Shown in pieces: positions 35,701 to 48,611 of a stretch of DNA of 64,000 nucleotides; the stretch's first letter is position 1, and every line of letters begins with the position of its first letter. The notes under the pieces are model-generated. The model saw only the letters and a list, made by a program, of their open reading frames with translations, was not told the origin of the DNA and made no database searches. Made by a program: the position numbers and the translations under genes. Location: the NCBI RefSeq assembly GCF_019649055.1, contig NW_026570252.1, forward strand, positions 310,001 through 374,000. The letters run 5' to 3'. The DNA comes from Paramacrobiotus metropolitanus (taxonomy: Eukaryota > Tardigrada > Eutardigrada > Parachela > Macrobiotidae).

Positions 35701-38700
35701 ATGGCGCCGGATTACGAGATGAAAGATGTTACGAATCCACCGCCACCTTATCTGGCCACGGTAAGCCACATTTTTCCCAACTTAAAAATTATTCCTTGCA
35801 TTTTCATTTTTTTCCTGAATTTTTCCCTTTTAATTTATTTTTTTATTTAAAAAAAATCATTTTTGTTCTGAAGCTGATTACAACAACTTTTTAAATTTAG
35901 TTTCCTTCGTGTATTTAACAAGAACAGCGAATAGGGTCACCTTCCGCTTTTGCGTAACAATGCCACCACTTTTTATAGCTTCCTGATAAAAAAGGAAAAA
36001 CATTCCATTGACTAACATTTATGTAGCGAATTTCCCAATAAAAACGGAAAACCGGTTGTTTCCTGTATCGTGTCAACCTGTTTTTCGCGTCTACCGCGTC
36101 ACTTGATTGATAGCCGCTAAGTGTGCAATCAGCCTGCCGGCAATCAACAACTGAACTCGCCGAATTCTTGTGACCCTTCCTTACATTTTCGCTGCACGCT
36201 TTTTTTGTGATTAATGCAGATTTCCAGTTATTACTAATTTTTTGCGATATAAACACACAAAATTAGAAAGACTGGATTTCGCCGAAAGCGACACAAATTC
36301 AGTGGAAATTTGGTCTGGACTGAAACCTTTTGTCTTCTACATAGAGTTCTTATGCAACGCTTGGTCTTTGTCACATTACGCAGAATTCATCCGTGGTCAT
36401 TCCGATCCCGGATCTCGCGTCACAACCGTCATTTTTTCCTGCTGATTTCTGGTGATTTCAAAAATTCTTTTGTGCCGGCAGGGAATGCGTAAAACAACAC
36501 ACGCATCACACATTCTGTTTTCGTAGTTTTTCCGTCATTTCTAAATTCCGTTAACGAGCGTTCTGGTCTGATTGGCAAGCGCAAAATAATCGGATTTTTC
36601 GGCGGCTTACGCCACATGACGTACACTCGCTTTTCCATAAGAAAGGAATTTTATCTGTAAAAAACAACAATCGGCATAATTATTACGATCATCCAGGTGC
36701 TTTGATATTGTACCGACAATGCCGTGTCCGCGATTTTTGTCAATTGCCGAGCGCGTCAGTCAGCCGGCGGTGACGCGGCGCAATTTATTCATGCTTATCG
36801 CGAGGATCTCGTGAAAAATTAATTTTATGATTATTGCTGCCAAATTCGCTGTTCATTAAAATGCGCAGCGCACCCGTGGCGGTTTATCGGATGACAGAGA
36901 ATTTTTTTAAAAAAACCGGCAGAGGAAGAATTATGATGAATAATTCCTCGGTTATAGAGGTGCGGCACGATGATACTCTACCAAAGAATTACGCATATCT
37001 CTGTACCTGTTCAGGCGAAGAAAAACCTTTACTGAATTCCCAGTAGAACATTTTTCCAAATTTCTTAAAGTCACCAGAAACTGGGATAACTGTTAAACTC
37101 CACAAACACAGGCGGACACAAGATATCGTTAGAAAACATAAGCAACATGTACAACGCATCGTAGTGCAGTGGCTACACCATTTCCTGAGAGCTGTCGAAG
37201 TCAACACTTAAATTCAATTTGGCAACGCAAATGTCAAGTTATTACTTTATCGTTAATTTTTTCTGGCTATAAACCTATTGAAAATCAGTAGTTTATTGTA
37301 AGCTTTTTTTGCAATTGTGAACCGGGTCTCTTATCTTCGATCGAAAAACAGAAAACTGTTTTGCTGCATTTTTCTACGAGTACAAACCTGATGGTTTTTA
37401 AATGCTTTGTATAATAAAAAATAAAGTAACGTATTTTAAAATATTAAGGACAATACGGATTAATTCCAAAATTAATTCAGTCATTCCGCTTCGGAAAAAT
37501 TAATTTTAATAACGGGAATATAGATTTATAAAGAAACAACGATTGTAAATTTTGAAACCCACGGTACGGTTAAATCTCTATGTTCGATTTGCAGCCGGAG
37601 AAGAAGACGCCACTCTGGAAGCAATGGATGCGCGATTACGTGGACTCCTTCAAGCCGATGCACCGCCCCGAACACCCCCACGCTCACCTCCCCACGGTGA
37701 CCGGGCAGACGGCGGCCGGCGATCCGGAGAAGCACCCGGACGTCACGCCACCCTCCAGCGGGAGTATCGGCCTGAAGCTGGTCCTTAAGAACCGTCACAT
37801 GCAGATGATCGCCATTGTAAGCCAACCAATAACAAAATAAATTAAATATTCTGGTTAATAAATAAAATCAAAACAAAAACATGAGACCATAATTAACATG
37901 AGACCATAATTAATTAATTAATTATCATGAGACCATAATTAATACTCTGGGTGTTAATTGAAAATTCACAAGCTTAGTTCAAATTAAATTTACTAGAACA
38001 ACCTTGATTAATTGTTAGTACGAAGATGAATATTTTATGATCGTATAGAAGCAGTAAAGCATTAGTTGTTGCTTCATGCACATTTATAATATTGTTAGAA
38101 ATTTGGATTATTAAAAATCTGAGTTACTGTACGTTTACACATTGTTTTTGCTTACTTTTATAAGACGAGATGTGTTGTATTACATTGTTCTGCATTTTCG
38201 GTTTTTGTTGGAACATTATTTTTTCTGGTCGATTTCTTACGATTATTTTATGTTTTTGTTTCCAACTATCCCAGAATTTTGTAGTACTTACCAAATCATT
38301 TGTACCCGAGGCCGAGAAAAATTATTTTTCATGCGAGCGAAATGCGAGGAAAGTGTTGTGGCGGGTTCCTCATGTGAAACTGGTGTTCGATAATAATAAT
38401 AATAAAAATAATAGTAAACATCGTCTGGTGTGATCGATGTAGGGCGGCGCCATCGGCACCGGTCTGTTCATCGGCTCAGGCGGAGTCCTCTCCGACGGCG
38501 GCCCGGCCTCCCTCCTCATCGGCTTCATCCTGATCGGGATGATGCTTTTCAACGTGGTGATGGCGCTGGGCGAACTGGCCGTGTTATACCCCATCGCCGG
38601 CTCCTTCAACGTCTACGCCAGCCGCTTCATCGACCCGGCATGGGGCTTCGCCATGGGCTGGAACTATGCGCTGCAGTGGCTGGTGGTCCTCCCGCTGGAG

Positions 38701-40993
38701 CTCACCGCGGCCGCCATCACCATCGACTACTGGACGGAGAAGAGCATCAACTCGGGCATCTGGATCGCCGCGTTCCTGCTCGGGGTCATCGTTATTAATT
38801 TCTTCGGGGTGCGCGGGTATGGCGAAGCGGAGTTTATCTTCTCCATGATCAAGGTGGCGGCGGTCATTGGGTTCATTATTCTGGGGGTGGTGATTGACTG
38901 CGGTGGGGCGCCGAAGGGCGGATATCGCGGAGCCGATACATGGTGAGTGAAATTGTGTAAACCAATACTAACAGCATATACTGTATTTTATATTTATTAA
39001 TTAAGTATATAGCCTGACTAGCGTTTGAATTTGTTCTTATTCATGCATGAATCTTTTTCATATTAATAAAAAAATATCAATATAAAATTTACATTACTAA
39101 TGAGTAATAATTTATTATATTACAAGTGAATAATTAATTTATTATTTTGTTTATGAATATTATTTTAGTTTTTTAATATTATTTATTTACTTGTCAAATT
39201 TTATTCTTTAATTAATTATTATAGAAGTTTTCCATTGATTAAACAAGTATTACTAATTAGTTTATCATTTTATGAGTAAACTGGCGTTAATCGTGTGCAT
39301 ATTACTGGTATTTTGTGGTTGTTTTAAAGGTACGACCCGGGTGCCTTTAACAACGGCTTCAAGGGTTTCTGCGCGGTATTCGTGACGGCGGCCTTCGCCT
39401 TCGGCGGCACGGAGATGGTCGGCCTGGCCGCCGCCGAGTCGCATAACCCGCGCAAAACCCTGCCGCGCGCCACCAAGCAGGTCTTCTGGCGCATCACCAT
39501 CTTCTACGTCATCTCCCTGTTCCTCGTGGGGCTCCTGGTGCCCTATGACCACCCGCGGCTCCTCAACAAGAAATCCGCCTACGACGCCGCCGCCTCGCCC
39601 TTCGTCATCGCCATCGAGGACGCCGGTATCAAAGTCCTCCCGTCCATCTTCAACGCCGTCATCCTGGTGTCGGTGTTGTCGGTGGGCAACTCAGCCGTGT
39701 ACGGCTCGTCACGGACCCTTTCGGCCATGGCCCACCAGGGCCAGGCACCAAAGTTCCTGGGCTACATTGACCGGCAGGGTCGTCCGCTCTTCGCCATCAT
39801 CCTGGCGTTGACCCTCGGACTCCTGGCCTTCGTCAACGAGAGCGCCCATTCCACCGACATCTTCAACTGGTTGCTGGCCATCTCCGGGTTGTCGACTATC
39901 TTCACCTGGATGTCCATCTGTTGGGCGCATATTCGGTTCCGACAGGTGCGGTCTCTTCGAATGTCTCGCTTTCGTTCTTGATTAATAAAACGTTTCATTC
40001 GAATCTCTAACTTTCGCTCTTGATTAGGTAATTAAAAGTTTCCTTCGAATCTCTTACAGTTCGTGGGAAATTAGAATATCTTCTAGCTTTCGGTTTCGAT
40101 CTTCTAGCTTTCGTTTTTTTATTAAAAGAAATTATTATTAAAAGAAATTATTATTTATTAAAAGAAATTATTATTTTTTATTTTTTTTATTATTATTTTT
40201 TCCAATCTTTAAATTTCGGTCGTGATTACCGAAAATATATTTCGAAGCTTTAACGTTCGTTCTTGACGTATCAATGGAGACGTTCCTTTGAACCTCTTGC
40301 TTTCGTTTTTGGATAACGAAAATATTGATTCGAACTTCTGATTTCGGTTTTTCATTAAAGAAAACTTTTCTTCGGATATCTAACTTTCGTTATTGAATAA
40401 GAAAAATTCATCTTCAAACTGTAGTTTTTTCTGGATAAATGAAAGTATTCCTTCGAATTTCTCGCTTTTATCTTTGAACTCTTTTTTCCGAGCCTCTCGC
40501 TTTTATTCCTGGTATATCAAAACGTTCCTTTTACGCTCTACTTTCGTTCTTGATTAATGAAAACATCCATGTCCTATCTTTCCAGGCATGGAAAGCTCAG
40601 GGTCACACGCTGGACGAACTGCCGTTCCGCGCGACGTTCGGCGTCTGGGGCTCGGTGTACGGAATGGGCTTCAACATCCTGATCCTCATCGCGCAGTTCT
40701 ACGTGGCCGTGTCGCCGTTGAAAGGCGAACCGTCCGCCGCCGATTTCTTCAGCGCGTATTTGGCCGCGCCCATCGTCTTGGCGTTCTACGTGGTGTGGAA
40801 GCTAATCAAACGGACCCCGTTCATGGTGACAACGAAGGGGAATAAAGAGGGCTTCTGGCTCTTCCGCACGGAGACCATCGATCTGATGAGCGGGCGACGG
40901 GATCTGGATCTGAAGGAGATCCTGGCGGAGGAGCGGGCGCGGCATGCGGAGCTACCGGCGTGGAAGCGCTTCTATATCCATATTTGTGGTTAA
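35701..40993 (+). CDS. Fungal-type amino-acid permease (GAP/YAT family)
   Basis: Five exons: 35701-35760, 37595-37816, 38443-38942, 39330-39945 and 40586-40993. Phases agree (0, 0, 2, 0), giving 601 aa. The ATG sits in a strong ACCATGG context. Plasma-membrane proton-coupled uptake of amino acids is the known job of this family (TC 2.A.3.10). About twelve helices; the first motif GGAIGTGLFIGSGG starts at residue 95, followed by YPIAGSFNVYASRF, ESHNPRKTLPRATKQVFWRI, NSAVYGSSRTLSAMA and AWKAQGHTLDELPFRA, and the late MSGRRDLDL. These are the signatures of ascomycete GAP1/AGP-type permeases, not of animal SLC7 or SLC36 transporters. The length fits the family. All four introns have GT/AG ends, and intron 1 is 1.8 kb, unlike fungal introns. 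A PPPY motif lies in the short first exon. I infer horizontal transfer from a fungus. Substrate range cannot be read from sequence. Confidence 0.93.
37876..37945. repeat. Short tandem CATGAGACCATAATTAA repeat
   Basis: Three copies of CATGAGACCATAATTAA, with an ATTA run between the second and third, inside intron 2 of the permease gene. Confidence 0.8.
39960..40560. repeat. ~40-base degenerate repeat filling permease intron 4
   Basis: CTTTCGTTCTTGATTAATAA followed by ACGTTTCCTTCGAATCTCTA-like sequence recurs about twelve times with drift, filling almost all of intron 4. A TTATTAAAAGAAA sub-repeat sits near 40120-40190. The first copy begins right after the donor site. Confidence 0.7.
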
Positions 40994-41220
40994 GAGTCCT
41001 GGAATGGAAGCGGAATGATCTCGACAGTATTCGGGGTGGAAAAGCGGGGAGGCGCATGTTGTAACTTTTCGAGTTTATATATTTTATCTTTGAACTTTTC
41101 TTCTGACTCGAGAAATTTAATTTGCCTTCACTGAAAAGTTTTTAAATGCTTGCAGCAGTTGGTCTGTGACTCTCTCATAATGCCTTCATGTAGAGCTTGA
41201 TAATATTTATTTTACAAATG

Positions 41221-41240
41221 GGTTCGAAACGTTTCGAACC
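41221..41240. repeat. Perfect 20-bp palindrome
   Basis: GGTTCGAAACGTTTCGAACC is its own reverse complement. It lies about 230 bases after the permease stop codon, in the presumed 3' UTR. No known role. Confidence 0.85.
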
Positions 41241-41302
41241 GAAAATAGTATCAAGGTCTTAGGTTGGGAATACGAAATCTACAGTAAAACAAATATGACA
41301 TT

Positions 41303-41308
41303 AATAAA
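41303..41308 (+). terminator. Possible poly(A) signal of the permease
   Basis: AATAAA about 310 bases after the permease stop, in the sense TTAATAAACT. The most plausible signal before the following repeat element. Confidence 0.45.
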
Positions 41309-41466
41309 CTTCCGTGAGTCTCACTGAAAATGCTGGGTATTATGGGAACAGAACCTCAACTGTGCTTCTCTTCGACAAATGGTTGCGATTAACCTCAAAG
41401 CTTGCTCGAGTAAAGCGATGCCAACTTCTTCAATCAGCCTGCTTCTTTAATCAGCCTCAACCGTGT

Positions 41467-42335
41467 CCGACCATTTCGGCATGGTGACATTTCGGCATAG
41501 GACATTTCGGCATAGGACATTTCGGCATAGGAGATTTCGGCATGAGGACATTTCGGCACGTGGACATTTCGGCATACGGGCATTCCTGCATAATACTGTT
41601 GTTTTCTAACGTTTTCTGTTTTAATTCGCTTTATTCAGCCTGCGTAGTGTGGACAGCGTCACTAAAATGCTTGCAATAAACAACATGAAATTAAAAAGCG
41701 GCTCCAGTTTTTTTATGTCTCCTTTGTAGTGCTATATCTTGGTATTCTTAGATCTTCTTTGGTTTTCTAGGCTTTCTCAGGTTTGCTTAGGATTCTTAGG
41801 TTTACATATATTTTCAGATCTTCTTGGCTTTTCTAAAGTTTTTATCAAATCCTCGCATTTTAACAAACGATTTTTCAAGTTTGCTAATGCATCTTATGTC
41901 TTCATGCGTTTCATTAATTTTATAAGGTTTTTGTTTTAATTTTGCTTTTTGGCTTGTTTTAGGTTAGCTAGGTTTTAGGATTTTTACGTTCTCAGTTTTT
42001 TTAAATTCTATGCGTATTTCCTTCACTTTCTTAGACTGAGTAAAATTGATTGGCATATTATAGGTTTCTTGCCATGGTCATCATTTTAGTAGCACAAGCT
42101 AGTTATCATGCACGAGTTTTACAACGAAAACAGTATTACAGTACGTAACAAAATTTCTTCTAATTTATCCGCCCTTTCCATCATGATTAGGTTTTATCAG
42201 TATATACTAAACTTTATGCCGAAATGTCCGTATGCCGAAATGTCCGTATGCCGAAATGTCCTTATGCCGAAATCTCTTATGCCGAAGTGTCCATTGCCGA
42301 AATGTCCCTATGCCGAAATGTCGGTACGCCGATTC
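41467..42335. mobile_element. Foldback-like element with ACATTTCGGCAT terminal arrays
   Basis: The left end (41467-41592) has about seven copies of ACATTTCGGCATAGG in tandem; the right end (42214-42335) has about seven copies of the reverse complement (TATGCCGAAATGTCC). Between them lie about 620 bases of T-rich DNA with many CTTAGGTTT and TTTTCTAGG words. No transposase. The architecture (inverted arrays of short direct repeats at both ends) is like Drosophila FB elements. A second element of the same build is at 49.69-50.24 kb. MPKCPYAEMS-like frames here are repeat translations. Confidence 0.75.
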
Positions 42336-42339
42336 AACT

Positions 42340-44120
42340 GTTTGGTGTGAAACGCTTAACAAACTCACATGCTTATGTAACTATCGGGCGAGAACCAGTG
42401 CCTCCCTAAACACGCTATTAAACGGCAGTATTAGGAATAAAAGGACTGTCTGTGACTCTGTGTCCACTCAAAAGGATCTCATCTCGGATCAAAAGGATAT
42501 TTCAGGATTACGTCTGAACGAATGAGCCGAGTTACGTTCCTATCGAGAACAATCTTAAAAAATTTGATGCATCGATGCAGAGGCTCGTAACTCCAAGAGA
42601 ATCCATCCAGAGTCCAGATCTTGTAGTAAATCTTATACCTAACATGTCTTCTGAGCTATCGTATAAAATAAAAATTTTAGCTGTCGATGAAGAACTGCCC
42701 CGACGTAAACTCATTTAGCCGGTGGCACTTCCGGCAGCTTAACCACTGTCCTTCCGAAAATTCAGTTGTTACGTATCACTTCTCTTCTTCTGCACGGTTT
42801 CTAATCCAATGTATAATAACAAAGAGTTTGTTTAAATCATAATGGTGAATCGCTTCTAAAGACTTTCTTTAAATCATAATGGTGAATCACTTCCAAACTT
42901 TCACATCTTGAAATACGGAATTTGTTTCTACAAGACGTCGATTTTTTTTGGTTTTCCGGTTTCTGGCTATTACGAACTTCCAATTTTTTTCCATAATAAA
43001 AACTATATCCTTGGCCCGCCCCAGCGCATACTAGCTATGATTTAGATTTCAGAGCGGAAATGACGCATCTGTTTTGGGTATTGTTGGTTGTTCAAAATAG
43101 CTAGAAGAGTTGTTTTATTTGTTTTAGCTTTTGCAGTTGGGTATTTGAGTTTAAGTTTTTAAAGGGCATCTGCTTGTACAAGTTTGAAATAAAATTAATT
43201 TAATAAAGTTTAGATTTAGCTACTGAGTAGGCTGTTTACCGCAAATTTTTTTCCCGATTTTTTCGTATTTTTGCAGTCTGGAAACTGACAAGACTAGTTT
43301 TTTGGACAACTGTTCGCTAACTCTTTTAATGTTCCTCTAAAAGCAGAAAGGGACGACTCTTTCCTTCTTGATTTCCACTATAAGAAGGCTGAACATTCTG
43401 AACTCTCTGAACTGAAGGGAGAATTCTGAACACAAAGATGTTTTGTGATTTTTCAAGTTCGAACTGGGAGAATGTTAAAAATAGTGCAATTTTGTTAGGA
43501 CGACAGAAGATATGCTGCCAGACACCGGCAAAAGTCTTTTTGCGAATATCTTCCAGCTTCTTTGATCAGAACAGAGATTAAATTTTTTATTAATTACTGT
43601 AGACAATGATAGGCGTCAATAACAATAAGGGGGAAAACGGCTAAGTTAGTTTGCCGAGGATAAAAAATAAGGAAAATTTTTTTGGAATGCCCTTTGTATC
43701 TACATTGCAGGCAATAGCTACCGCGAACGCGGATCATGTTCAATTTAAGCACGCCTCTTAATTGTACTTACGTTTGCAACTGCAGTCTGCAGATAACTCG
43801 AATCTGGTTACTGCAGGTCTCATAAAATAATTGAGGAAAGTACGGTATTTCAAATTTAAATGATTGTTTAGCAAATTGTTTTAAATTAACGAAAATATCG
43901 TGAGCTCTTTTGCAATTACAGCGGTCAAAACTACGGTAGGATGTAATTTGCTTCGATTATAAACTTCCTTAAGATAATTTCAGGCAAACTATAATACGAA
44001 AGTTAATTGAATATCGCGCATCCTTTTGGTAATTCTTTTTAATCACAAGTTGCAACTGATGTTCGCGCCCAATCACAACTTCTTTTTAGCGTGGAGACTG
44101 GATTCCCAGAAGGCGGTCTT
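42340..44120. other. No gene recognised
   Basis: Mostly AT-rich with short open frames. At 43671-43700 the word GGAAAATTTTTTTGGAATGC plus CCTTTGTA recurs elsewhere (46901-46930 inverted, 47777-47808). Otherwise I see nothing. Confidence 0.4.
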
Positions 44121-44126
44121 GTTGAG

Positions 44127-44198
44127 AAGCAGATCCGTTATTACAGATATTATATCTTACAGTATCTGATATTATATCTGTAATAACGGATCTGCTTT
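44127..44198. repeat. Near-perfect 30-bp hairpin
   Basis: AAGCAGATCCGTTATTACAG, running on through ATATTATATC, at 44127-44156 is followed by a loop of about eleven bases and its reverse complement (one mismatch seen) to 44198. Could be a tiny MITE or the ends of an element with no interior. There is no ORF. Confidence 0.75.
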
Positions 44199-47100
44199 TT
44201 CAATAAGAGATATTATAATATTTCGGCGTTTCGTTCGGTTGGTCAAGTGACCAAATCGAGTTTGGCATTCGAAGGCTGCATCTGCAAAACAAATAAAAGT
44301 TGGCCGAATCATTTTTTTCACCGCATCGTACGTCCTGTACCACGTTCCTGTGAGGCTGTGACCCTGTCATGTGTCTTGTATTAGGACTGTAATTTCGATT
44401 TAGGTAATTTGCAGTGTGCCGATGTAGCGCACGGCGACTGCATACGTAGTTCATAGCACAAAACGTCTAAACTGCACGTACAATTCAACATACCTAAGCT
44501 AAAACCATCGAAGTGTACTTCTATCCGTAAAAGGGAAAATTCACGAGAAAATTGAACCGATAAACTGCGCACATATTATATAAGTACAATCTTTACACCC
44601 ACAAAGAATATAGACTAGCGCATAGCTCACCTTCAGCACAAGGTTGATTTTTTCTCTGTTTCCGGGTAAGAGAATAGATGCTTGGTTGAATGCTGTTGTT
44701 TTGACGATTTTTTTCAATGTTGGCTTCCGGGGGACTGTCAGTTGCAGGTGACTCGATGTTGGGACCAAATACTGAGCTGGGTCCAAACTATTTTACAGTT
44801 CAACCAAGGACAACAAGTTACTGGTTAAACTGTAAGTTAGTTTGGTCCCGATCTATGTATTACATTCTCCTTCCACACGTCTGGAATCGGAAAAGTAAGG
44901 AAAAAGGAAGGGGAAAACAGAGTTATATTAGGACGAGGAAAATTTCTAAAAGGTCACGTGAGCAGTTGAACCCAACGTTTTACTCTACTTACCGAATCGC
45001 CACTTTTCTCAGCGATAACGGTGGATGGTGCTGATCACGTAAAAGACGCTAAGTGCCTCAACATCGTAGTAGAGTGACACACAAGTATAATGTCGATGTA
45101 TGCAAAGCTAAAAAAATCAATTTCGACAAACGGAATTCCAAAAACTGTAAACGCTTTTAAATCCGAGTGCCATGCTGTTACCACAGGAGACCTTGAGGTA
45201 AAAGTGACTGCTTTCCTGGATTCGAACGGCAGGTATTTTTCAGCCATATTTTCTCCATGAAGTATGAGTACTTTCGTAGTACAAAACATAAACACATGCT
45301 GCCCCGGAGTTCTGACACCAGGCATATTATTTCACTAATGTTACCGGTAGGCGGTATGTATCTGTACTTGAGATGAGTGCCCAGATGTATACTCAGCATA
45401 ACAAGAAGTCTGATGAAAGCAGTTTGTTTCAAGTGCTTTTCCATGTAGTCCGCATATACTGGGTATGAGATAGGGCGGCGGCATATTCAGACGGCTGCGG
45501 AAACACCTCGCGTAAGTACCTACAAGAAATCCAGTAAAATGCACGGCAGCGTTTTCCTGTAAAACGGAATGCGCATTTCATGTTAACGTATATGATACGG
45601 ATACATTAAGCAATAATCATAATAAATGTAGTAATGATGTTGAATATTTTCGTGCAACGGAGCGGCGCCTCTCACAAATCAACGGAAGGCGACGTGGAAA
45701 CAAAAACGATTTTAAAGGACGAAATAATAACACCAGTGACAAAGTGACCAATAAAAAAAACGAAGAAACAAGATTTATTTATGCGCGCCACAAAATTCGA
45801 AAGTGAGCAGTAAAGCAAAAGATAAGTATTATCCATATGGCTGCACAGGTGCGCAGATCTTGACGATTAAATTGATTTTCATTTAAAAAATCGTTATTCT
45901 TACCGGTACCTAGCACTATCTTTATCTAAATAACATGTAACAAAGCATAAAAAGAATTTGGCGCGAATTTAGCTACATTTAAATGCATTTAATCATGATA
46001 AAAACACACTTTGCTGGTCCGGTTGCAAAAGGTTACATCTGGTTTGCCATATGTTTGGTTCGGCTCGTATAGGAAGCGCGTTCACTTTTATATCGCACAA
46101 TGAATTTATTATGGAACAAATTTCACAAACTATTAAAGGGTTTTCCATAGTTTTATCGGATCAGAAGCACAACTGCGCTTCCAACTAAACCGTACGGTAT
46201 AAATCTCTGTTTTAGGCGTAGCAGTATTGCAACCATCGTTTCACAGAAATGACGAAATAAGTAGATTCTTCAAAATGACTGCTCTTCCGAAAATCAAAAA
46301 CTGGGATAAGAAGATGTCGACTACTCAAAAATCCAATCATTGATGGTATGTTATGATTTATTAATCGACTATTATGACTTTTTTATTATGATAATTACGA
46401 TTATTATGATTCAATAATTTTATCCATCTGTTCAGGTCGAAGCTATGCCTATAACTGCACGCGAGCTGTGTGACTGAGTTTGTCGTATCACATTACGGAA
46501 ACAAGTGAAAACCAATTTTTCTCCACCCTGTTTTACATTCTCACCATATTGTGCCCAAATTCACCGCAACCCACTGTTTTAGTTAAGATGCCTTAAAAAT
46601 GAAAGAAATCCAATAAACCAAAGAACGCCACGCGACGAATAAAAATTCGATTACGAGCTCGCTTCCGGTGGGCGTAGTTTCGCTTATAGGTCTAGCTACG
46701 TGCGGGAGCGCTACCCACACACAGTCTTGAGGCGTTCTTGAGCGTGGTTACCGGCGTTACCACAATGTCATAAGACCTGGGTAAAACGATGTTAAGAATC
46801 TTGTCATTTTCATGTTGTAACCGTCGGCTTATATAATAGAATGTTTCAACTGACACTCGGTGATCCTGATGACTAATCCGTGACATCACAATTATATATA
46901 CAAAGGACATTCCAAAAATAATTTTCCCTATTTTGTATCTCCCGGCATTAACGCATTCACCTAATATCATCCATATCGTTACAAACGTCCTTCATTAGCA
47001 AAATGTATAAAGAAATTATTTTGTTTAATTATAATCAAATGGTAAAGAAATGCCAAAAAAAACACCACAGGGTTTTCAAAGTTTTTCACGTGATTTTCCC

Positions 47101-48029
47101 GGACAGTTTTTGCTATTTTTCGCAATCTTTCTGCTCATTTTCCTTGATGCATAAAATATACTTAGATTAAGAATTCTTTTCTCTTACAAAATAAAGTTCT
47201 GAACAAAATGTCCCATTCAAACCACGTTTCTAGAAAAATAAGAACTGCTCGGGACTAGTTGTCAAAATCAGAAAGCATCGCAGCATCCAGACGGTAAAAA
47301 TCAGAAAATTTCATGAAAATTTTGCTGTTGTCGGTGGAATGCAAACTTTCTTGGCATCTAAGATGCGCACGACTGGCCATAAAATGTGCTTTTTATCGAT
47401 GGGAAGCATCATGAATTTATGAAAGCGAAACGACTGGAATAAGGGAGTTTCGGTGTCTTATGAAAAAAAATGTTTACTTTTAATCCTGAGCTTTTCAAAA
47501 TGTTCTGCCATCGCAGTAATATCAAGTACTAAATTTGCAGTCGACACTTTAATTTTTTTGTTGAAAACATTGCCTGGTCAGAAGTGGCAATAAAATGAAT
47601 AATTTTCCAAAAAGGTGCTGAAAAAAGTGCAAAAGCAGCATTCACCATTCCGTTTTTCGTTTGGCAAGTTCTTCTTCGATTCTTTTGATTCTTATTTCTT
47701 TAGATGGTTTACATAATGGTTTATCCAGCAAAATTATACCATTTGTGTATAACCTAAAATCGCAGGGAGACAGAATAGGGAAAATTATTTTTGGAATTTC
47801 CTTTGTACATTAACATACATACAGAGTACATGCAGTAGCGTACGGTGACAAAAAATAAAAAAAATAATGCCATTTTTGTTAAGTTCGAAACGTGCTATCG
47901 ATGTTGCAGTGCCACGATGCCGGAGCCCGGAGGCATTCAGTTTAATACAGTGCTGACTGCTGAGTGAAAGATTAGACGCTCGTTACAGTCATAATAATTA
48001 TGTATTGACAGTATTATAAACTTGTACTA
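44199..48029. other. Gene-poor stretch, nothing supported
   Basis: Several open frames of 60-105 codons on both strands, mutually overlapping, without domain, conserved motif or splice-consistent continuation. Around 46330-46430 the DNA is TATTATGAT-type low complexity. Nothing here was good enough to call. Confidence 0.4.
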
Positions 48030-48611
48030 TCCTATATATTAAAGCAGAACCGTTATTCCGGAACGCTCCTGCCTCCAAAACCTTCTGATTGGCCAGAAAA
48101 AACCTTACGTTTCTGATTGGCCGGAACTCGCCTAGCAACTTTTAAGCTTTTGCAGCCCCTTAACCCTGTGCTTTTACGCCTTTGTCCTTACTGAGTATCC
48201 GAAACTTAGTTTCATCACCTGTGAAAACCTTCGCCTGATAAACCGGATTCCACCCTTATCTATCTCTACTCCTTACTAAGCTTCAAAACCATAGTTCTTT
48301 AACAAACCTGATAACTTTAATTACTTTAACAAACCTTGCGGTCCCACCTTTTAAGCGTTTGGTAACCGAAGGCCACGCGTGCGGTACCCGCCTTTTTGAG
48401 CCATTGGTCACCGAATGCCACGCGAGCGGTATCCGCCTTTTTGAGACTTTGGTCACCGAAGGCCACGCGTGCGGTACCCGCCTTTTTGAGCCATTGGTCA
48501 CCGAAGGCCACGCGTGCGGTACCCGCCTTTTTGAGCCTTTGGTAGCCGAAGGCCGCGCGTGCGGAACTCACCCAAAAAGACGCAGCTGACCTGAATCGCC
48601 TTTGCACTGCA

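Noticed and set aside
42108-42525. Frames with repeated MPKCPYAEMS
   Set aside because: Translation of the 15-base ATGCCGAAATGTCCG array of a foldback element.
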